Below, in pieces: positions 59,671 to 64,000 of a DNA stretch of 64,000 bases. The translations under genes were made by a program, and so were the position numbers. Origin of the DNA: Paracyclopina nana (taxonomy: Eukaryota; Arthropoda; Copepoda; Cyclopoida; Cyclopettidae); NCBI GenBank assembly GCA_019096065.1, contig JAGUCH010000002.1, positions 1,934,501 to 1,998,500 on the forward strand, in the 5' to 3' direction. Position 1 is the stretch's first letter, and every line of letters starts with the position of its first letter. Below the pieces are notes generated by a model. That model was not told the origin of the DNA. It saw only the letters and a program-made list of their open reading frames with translations, and searched no databases.

Positions 59671-61121
59671 ATGCCGCGAAAAAGAGCTGTGATGACTGAC
59701 GCTGAGAGGGCTGAGCTCCCCTCCAGCCTGTTCTTTTTATCAGGGGGCAACCTGTTCAGAAGGGCAGCTGTGTGGCTCTCCAGATGGATTGTCTTCGAGT
59801 GGATCATCATCCTCACCATCATTGGTAAATATGCCAGTTTATACTCCTTTTTTAGCAGTAGCATCTGACATTTGCCTTCATGCAAAAACTAGACAAGAGT
59901 ATTAAGGCAGTATAGCTGCTCTCTCCTTTTTTCAACTTTTAATGCCTTCCATGAGAAAAAGAAGAAGTACACCACACAATCTGTCTTTTCAATCCTGAGA
60001 ACTGATTGCTGCAAAAAGAAGTCAGAGTTGAGCAACTTTCGGACAACTTGGGAGAAATGTTTCAAGCAGCTTCCATCTTTCTCTTTTTCTGGTGGCCTGC
60101 ATAAGAAATTATTATGATATGGGGTACTACTTCTACAGCTCTCTCTCATCTGGTGTTGCTGTTGGAATGCTGTCATCAGGAAGGATGAAGGGTTATGGCT
60201 GTGTGAGTCTTTAGTCAAAGGCCTTTCTTGACTGTCATTTTGGGTTATTACCCTTCTTCTCATCTATGCTCCATCTGCTGGCTTGCCTTCTCCTCTTTCT
60301 CTCAGACCATTGACAAACTTTTACCCAAAAACATCAGACATGATTGAAAAGTAGGTCCACCACTCACACACACAAGTATGTATTGTATAGGAGCATCCCA
60401 ACTTTCCTCCGCAGTTGCAATCAGAATACATAATCAAAGAGAGGTAGCAGCAAAAACAATACATATGTGTATTTTGGGCTGAATTTTGTGCTAAGCAAAA
60501 ATGGTACAGTTGCAAAATTAGCTAGTCTTTTGTTAACTCCACTTAAAATGCATGCAGAATGTCCTGCAGTTTTTGGAGTAAGATCTATTTCACACAATTT
60601 TCAGGCGTACATGTATTTTTTAATGGCTAACTAAGCTGGACCTGTATTTTCTACCAAAACTATCGGACAACCTGTATGCACAGCTAGACTAATTTACAAA
60701 TACATAGCATTGTACAGTCATGTCTCGTGAAATTGGGAAGCATGCAAAAGGGCTCTTCTTGCGTGTCAATCCTCTGTTAGTCATGAGGCTGGCGAATGGA
60801 TGTTGTGAAATTCTGTTCCCAGGATGCAAACCTGATATGCTGCAAAGGTTCGAGAATGCGCCAAAGTTTGCCAGGAAGCTTGACAGAGAGGGAAAAAATG
60901 TCCTCTTTGGCAAATTGTCCTTGAGTGACAAGGCCACACTCACAATTTACCTCTAGTTATACCTTTGATAAAGTACCCCATTCACTCTGTGTCAATTTGG
61001 ACTAGTCGATTAATAATGGAGCTGTATTCAAATGTATTCTTCTCTTCCAGCCAACTGCATTGTGATGGCATTAGATGAGCATCTTCCAAATGGAGACAAG
61101 ACACTCCTGGCTCTTGAGCTG
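59671..61121 (+). CDS. cac: Voltage-gated calcium channel alpha-1 subunit, Cav2 (cacophony)-type, first two coding exons
   Basis: Exons 59671-59824 and 61051-61121 join in phase (ATT G / CC) and end at a phase-0 donor. The first exon encodes the cytosolic N-terminus and the start of segment IS1 (SSLFFLSGGNLFRR, WIVFEWIIILTIIA). The second continues NCIVMALDEHLPNGDKT, which closely resembles the Cav2 S1 end and S1-S2 loop. Cav2 channels conduct the presynaptic calcium current for neurotransmitter release. The next exon, expected to begin near the TEPYFIG motif, is not found up to 64000. The rest of the gene must therefore lie beyond the window, and the virus-derived cluster at 62-64 kb would sit inside its intron, unless the gene is broken here. 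Confidence 0.72.
60555..60674. mobile_element. Degraded mariner-like MITE
   Basis: The left end CAGAATGTCCTGCAGTTTTTGG and the right end CCAAAACTATCGGACAACCTG form imperfect inverted repeats that resemble mariner termini. The right end is followed by TA. It lies in Cav2 intron DNA and has no coding capacity. Confidence 0.55.
60720..60956 (+). CDS. Small hypothetical ORF in a Cav2 intron
   Basis: An ATG-initiated intronless frame of 78 codons encodes a basic, protein-like sequence (GLFLRVNPLLVMRLANGCCE, NAPKFARKLDREGKN, GKLSLSDKATLTIYL). Composition is more gene-like than neighbouring frames. No polyadenylation signal or promoter is visible, and mariner-type repeats lie on both sides. It may be a small nested gene or a fragment of a mobile element. 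I do not recognise the family. Confidence 0.35.
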   Translation: MSREIGKHAKGLFLRVNPLLVMRLANGCCEILFPGCKPDMLQRFENAPKFARKLDREGKNVLFGKLSLSDKATLTIYL

Positions 61122-61546
61122 GTAAGAAACTCTTCTCCTTTTCATGTGCTAATTCCTGCCGGAAATGGTCTGTTTGATGTTGATGGAATAGCAGTACAGT
61201 TGATACTACCATAGGAAGCCAAAAGTGAAAGCTCAGCTTACATTAGCCATACTTGACTACGCTACGTTACAAATAAAACAGCGATCAAAAAACCAGCTAC
61301 ATATTTATGTGTAGCATTTGGCGGAAAAATGCATTAATACGGGCTGAGCAGTTTTGACTTCCATTCTGGAGCTTTTCCTCACCTAGTTCAGCTGCTGCAT
61401 TTCCCCTTGTGTTTTTTTCCATATATCGATTTCTTTTTGGGCCTTGAGGCGTTAATGCTTTACGGATGATATCGCACTGTGCAGATAAAGCGCTTTACTT
61501 CTGTTGCATTAGATGGCATCGAAGCGAAATGGAATACACATGCATA

Positions 61547-61701
61547 CAGACTGTCCCACAATTTTCGGAGTGAACGTACCTCGTTTAAATTCCTGTTGAC
61601 TCATGGATCGAGCTCAAAGTTAAAAAAAATGAGTATCTGCCTAAAAATTGTTGGCTCGTTTCATTTTATCCCAGATAATCCAAAAATTGTGGGACACCCT
61701 G
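61547..61701. mobile_element. Mariner-like MITE, TIR GTCCCACAATTTT
   Basis: The left CAGACTGTCCCACAATTTTC and the right CAAAAATTGTGGGACACCCTG are inverted repeats of the CAG-x-x-TGTCCCACA type seen in mariner/Tc1-like elements. The 155-bp body is non-coding. Confidence 0.65.
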
Positions 61702-61959
61702 TTTAGTATGATGTTACGACTAATTTACTGTAACCAGATATTATTACACTTGAAATACGTAAACAATTGGCATTTGCAAGTGCTACTGATGCGTAATTCA
61801 ATATTGAGAATAATTTCTTGTTGATGCATTGTTCATGTAAGTGGTCATAAATCATTCATAAGTGGCTCGAAGTGTCTAGATAAGCCTCGAAAGAAGGCAA
61901 GCCACTCTTGTAGATATGTAGCAAAAAATAGAATACATAAGCTTGAGGATCGCTGTTGT

Positions 61960-62170
61960 TAGTAAATCACGGTGAAACCGAAGTCAATGTGGTTCTGGTT
62001 GGCGTTCTGTTTTGGCTTGTAAATGCAGGTGTGAATGGGCTTGTAAAAAGGGTTGTCGTTGGCTTGTAAAACCGTTTGTGGATGTGCTTGTCAAAAAGTT
62101 GTAGATGAGGTTGTGAAAATTTTCTGACTTGCAGGGTGACTTGGGGAGTGAGCATTGTGCTGCCAAGTGC
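61960..62170 (-). other. Short tandem repeats, possible remnant minus-strand frame
   Basis: GGCTTGTAAA-like motifs recur about every 30 bp on the plus strand. Read on the minus strand this gives asparagine/lysine/proline-rich repeats in an open frame ending near 61966. It lies divergently next to the virus-derived ATPase and might be the end of another element gene, but all three minus frames are largely open, so no product is assigned. 61122-61546 and 61702-61959 hold nothing I can name. Confidence 0.3.
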
Positions 62171-62239
62171 GTCGGTTACTGCATAGAAGTAACTTGACTT
62201 AAAAGAAGTGCTTCATAGAGAAAAGTAGTTTATTCAAAA

Positions 62240-63119
62240 ATGCCCTTTGACATTCAATTTAAGGTAGATAAATACTTTTAAATATTTTCAATGAAGTGAT
62301 ACTAAAAAAATTATTTAGCATCCAGCCACATATTTGGTGTGTGGTCCAGCAGGTAAATACAAGGTGAATCTTTTTTTTTTCATTTATGCTGACCGAAAGT
62401 CAATTTAGGCTCTGGAAAAACAACATTTATACAAAATCTTCTATTGGAGGCAGACAAACTCATCTATCCCAATCCTCCCGTCAAACTGCTTTTCTATCAA
62501 GAGTATCAGCCCATTTACCAAACACTTTTAAAAAATGGTTTGATTACCAGACTTATTGAAGGTATTCCACCCTATGAAGAAATACGAGAAATTTTAGCCA
62601 GCTATAAAAAAGAAGGCAGTTTTGCCATCTTCGATGATTCGCTGCAAAGTTTTGGTGAACTACATCAACTTTATACTGTTGGTATGTTTTTGTCTCGACC
62701 AACATTCAACATGCCAACAAAAATTATTTCCTTTAGGCTCAAGGCACTTGAATGCGAGCACGTTGGTGGCATCACAAGTTTTATTTGGTGAAGGGCCCCA
62801 TTTACGCACCATTAGTCTGAATGCAACATACTTGATTTTGATGAAATCAGTGCGTTCACAGCGACAAATTTCAACCTTGAGCTCGCAAATTGCACCTTAT
62901 CAATCATCTTTTATTGTCAACAGTTATCTGGCTGCAACAAGAACGCCTTATTCCTACCTAATTCTTGACATGCACGCCTCACAAAGCGATATAGTTCGCC
63001 TGCGAAGCAAGATTTTCTCGCACGAAGGTAGAGAAACTCTGCTTTTGTGTCCCATCATCATAACTTTTGTTTTTATTCATGTTGCAGGCATCCCAGTATG
63101 TTTTGTGAAAAACAGTTGA
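62240..63119 (+). CDS. Virus-derived DNA-packaging ATPase (Polinton/adintovirus type), spliced
   Basis: Five exons, 62240-62263, 62319-62352, 62409-62681, 62737-63027 and 63088-63119, give 217 aa; all four GT-AG introns (55-60 nt) are in phase. Family features: a Walker A loop at the start, whose glycine-rich part is split by intron 2; a Walker B strand ending in two acidic residues (FAIFDD); a conserved motif RTISLN followed by an arginine-containing sensor region (SVRSQ); and a C-terminal tyrosine/leucine strand. These are the hallmarks of the A32/FtsK-HerA-like ATPases that package DNA in Polintons, adintoviruses and related viruses. The frame is uninterrupted. Viral versions I know of are usually uninterrupted genes, so the introns are the odd feature; they have the size of host introns. 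It is followed by two further element genes. Confidence 0.8.
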
Positions 63120-63183
63120 ACTAAGCAATGCATGACAGTTTGCACATATAGCTTGATGAAAAAAAATAACTTCACTGATCACA

Positions 63184-63561
63184 ATGAGCAACCGTTCATC
63201 CTCCAAGGTGACTGAAAAAAAGTGCAAACTTTTATTTCTCAACACACTTAAAAAGTTAACCAATGAAGAGAGAAAAGATCTGCTTTCAAGGCTAAATCCA
63301 CAGTCGATCAATGACTTGGGGACTTTTATTTTTAACGCCATTCATTCCGATTTGGGTCTTTCAAAGGCCACGAAAGAAAAGCTACGGAAGCAGCTGAGCG
63401 AATCTTCAACTGACTTAAGGTTCATTGCAGACCGTTCCAAGCCAGTTGAATTGAGACGAAGACGTGCTAAGAAGCAAAGTGGCCAAGGCATTGGACTGAT
63501 TTTATCAGCCCTTGTGCCAGCAATCACTAGTTTAATTGCAAATAGAGTTAGCAAACAATAA
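63184..63561 (+). CDS. Basic core/pX-like protein of a Polinton/adintovirus-type element
   Basis: Intronless, 125 aa, starting at ATG 63184, 64 bp after the ATPase stop. The N-terminal two thirds are helical and lysine-rich (LNTLKKLTNEERKDLL). A basic patch (ELRRRRAKKQSGQG) precedes a glycine-containing hydrophobic C-terminus (LILSALVPAITSLIANR). This layout matches the small basic core or pX-like protein often found beside the packaging ATPase in such elements, thought to bind DNA or membranes in the particle. The identification rests on layout and neighbour, not on alignment. The frame is intact. Confidence 0.6.
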   Translation: MSNRSSSKVTEKKCKLLFLNTLKKLTNEERKDLLSRLNPQSINDLGTFIFNAIHSDLGLSKATKEKLRKQLSESSTDLRFIADRSKPVELRRRRAKKQSGQGIGLILSALVPAITSLIANRVSKQ

Positions 63562-63568
63562 ATACTCA

Positions 63569-64000
63569 ATGCCTAGACCAAAGTCATTTAAAGGCAGTTT
63601 CTCCACATTATATCTTGTACCTACTAAGTTGTACGACAAACTTTTGCATTGCATCGATACTGCCGATAACCAAGACCTGTCACGCATGAACCAGGCCCCT
63701 GCAGATCGTTCTGATCAAGCCATGCCAGTTGAACCGCCCAGATCACCTCCACACCCAACAAGGGCTGAGCAAGTAGTAGGCAACGAGGAACAAGATCGAT
63801 CCCCATTGATTCCTCTCGAAGAAGACAGCATCACCAACGAGGCATTAGAACCTGCTCCTTCTGCTGCTACGACTACTACAACTGCTGATGTTGGCACAAA
63901 TTATGATGATGAAGACGGGCTTGTGGCTTGCCCGATTTGCGATGGGTTGTTTAGTGGGCCCCAAAGTGTAGAGAGCCATATGGAAGCCTATCACAGCAGA
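63569..64000 (+). CDS. C2H2-finger protein of the same element (partial, runs off the window)
   Basis: The ATG at 63569 lies 7 bp after the previous stop and the frame stays open to the window end (144 codons). The N-terminus has a short conserved-looking motif (TLYLVPTKLYDKLL), then a proline/glutamate/threonine-rich linker, then one C2H2 zinc finger (CPICDGLF ... HMEAYH). Proteins starting with a similar YLVP-x-x-LY motif occur next to the core protein in related elements, from memory. Function is unknown. Tight spacing suggests viral-style gene packing, in contrast to the spliced ATPase. Confidence 0.55.
   Translation, partial: MPRPKSFKGSFSTLYLVPTKLYDKLLHCIDTADNQDLSRMNQAPADRSDQAMPVEPPRSPPHPTRAEQVVGNEEQDRSPLIPLEEDSITNEALEPAPSAATTTTTADVGTNYDDEDGLVACPICDGLFSGPQSVESHMEAYHSR

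Overview
The window is nuclear DNA of an invertebrate animal, most likely an arthropod and possibly a crustacean. Evidence: small spliceosomal introns (mostly 40-120 nt, some only 36-37 nt), polyadenylation signals, a nuclear-type tRNA, short inverted-repeat transposons, and gene families typical of arthropods (clip-like and neurotrypsin-like serine proteases, GT10 fucosyltransferase, CdGAPr-type RhoGAP, Cav2 channel). The species cannot be named from the sequence. Exon models were built by hand from GT-AG (rarely GC-AG) sites, and every internal join given keeps reading phase unless noted.

Layout: 0-10 kb holds the 3' end of a GPI-type surface protein gene and two head-to-head four-TM genes (TMEM179-like). 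The minus-strand one carries two complete genes in its introns (a calmodulin-like protein and a small secreted protein). The plus-strand one carries an antisense tRNA-His. 10-19 kb holds a fucosyltransferase, a large mosaic neurotrypsin-like protease, and a convergent clip-like protease. 19-27 kb is gene-free and holds MITEs and a tRNA-derived SINE. 27-33 kb is one gene for a secreted Ig / thrombospondin-repeat protein with an AIG1/GIMAP-type GTPase domain inside it. 34-38 kb holds a coiled-coil protein gene convergent with a CdGAPr-like RhoGAP gene. 38-50.6 kb is gene-poor, with further MITEs, a second SINE and a 126-bp higher-order tandem array. 50.6-51.7 kb is a heat-inducible-looking small heat-shock protein gene. 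From 59.7 kb the first two coding exons of a Cav2 calcium channel appear.

The last 1.8 kb, inside what should be a Cav2 intron, carries a virus-derived cluster: a packaging ATPase, a basic core-like protein and a C2H2 protein, as in Polinton/adintovirus-type elements. The ATPase gene is split by four spliceosomal-type introns, one of them inside its Walker A motif.

The two observations most worth following up are the secreted protein with an intact GIMAP-type G domain between TSP1 repeats (27.3-33.0 kb) and the spliced viral ATPase (62.2-63.1 kb). The host genes do not form one pathway. The two proteases, the fucosyltransferase, the TSP1 protein and the GPI-type proteins all act in the secretory pathway or outside the cell.
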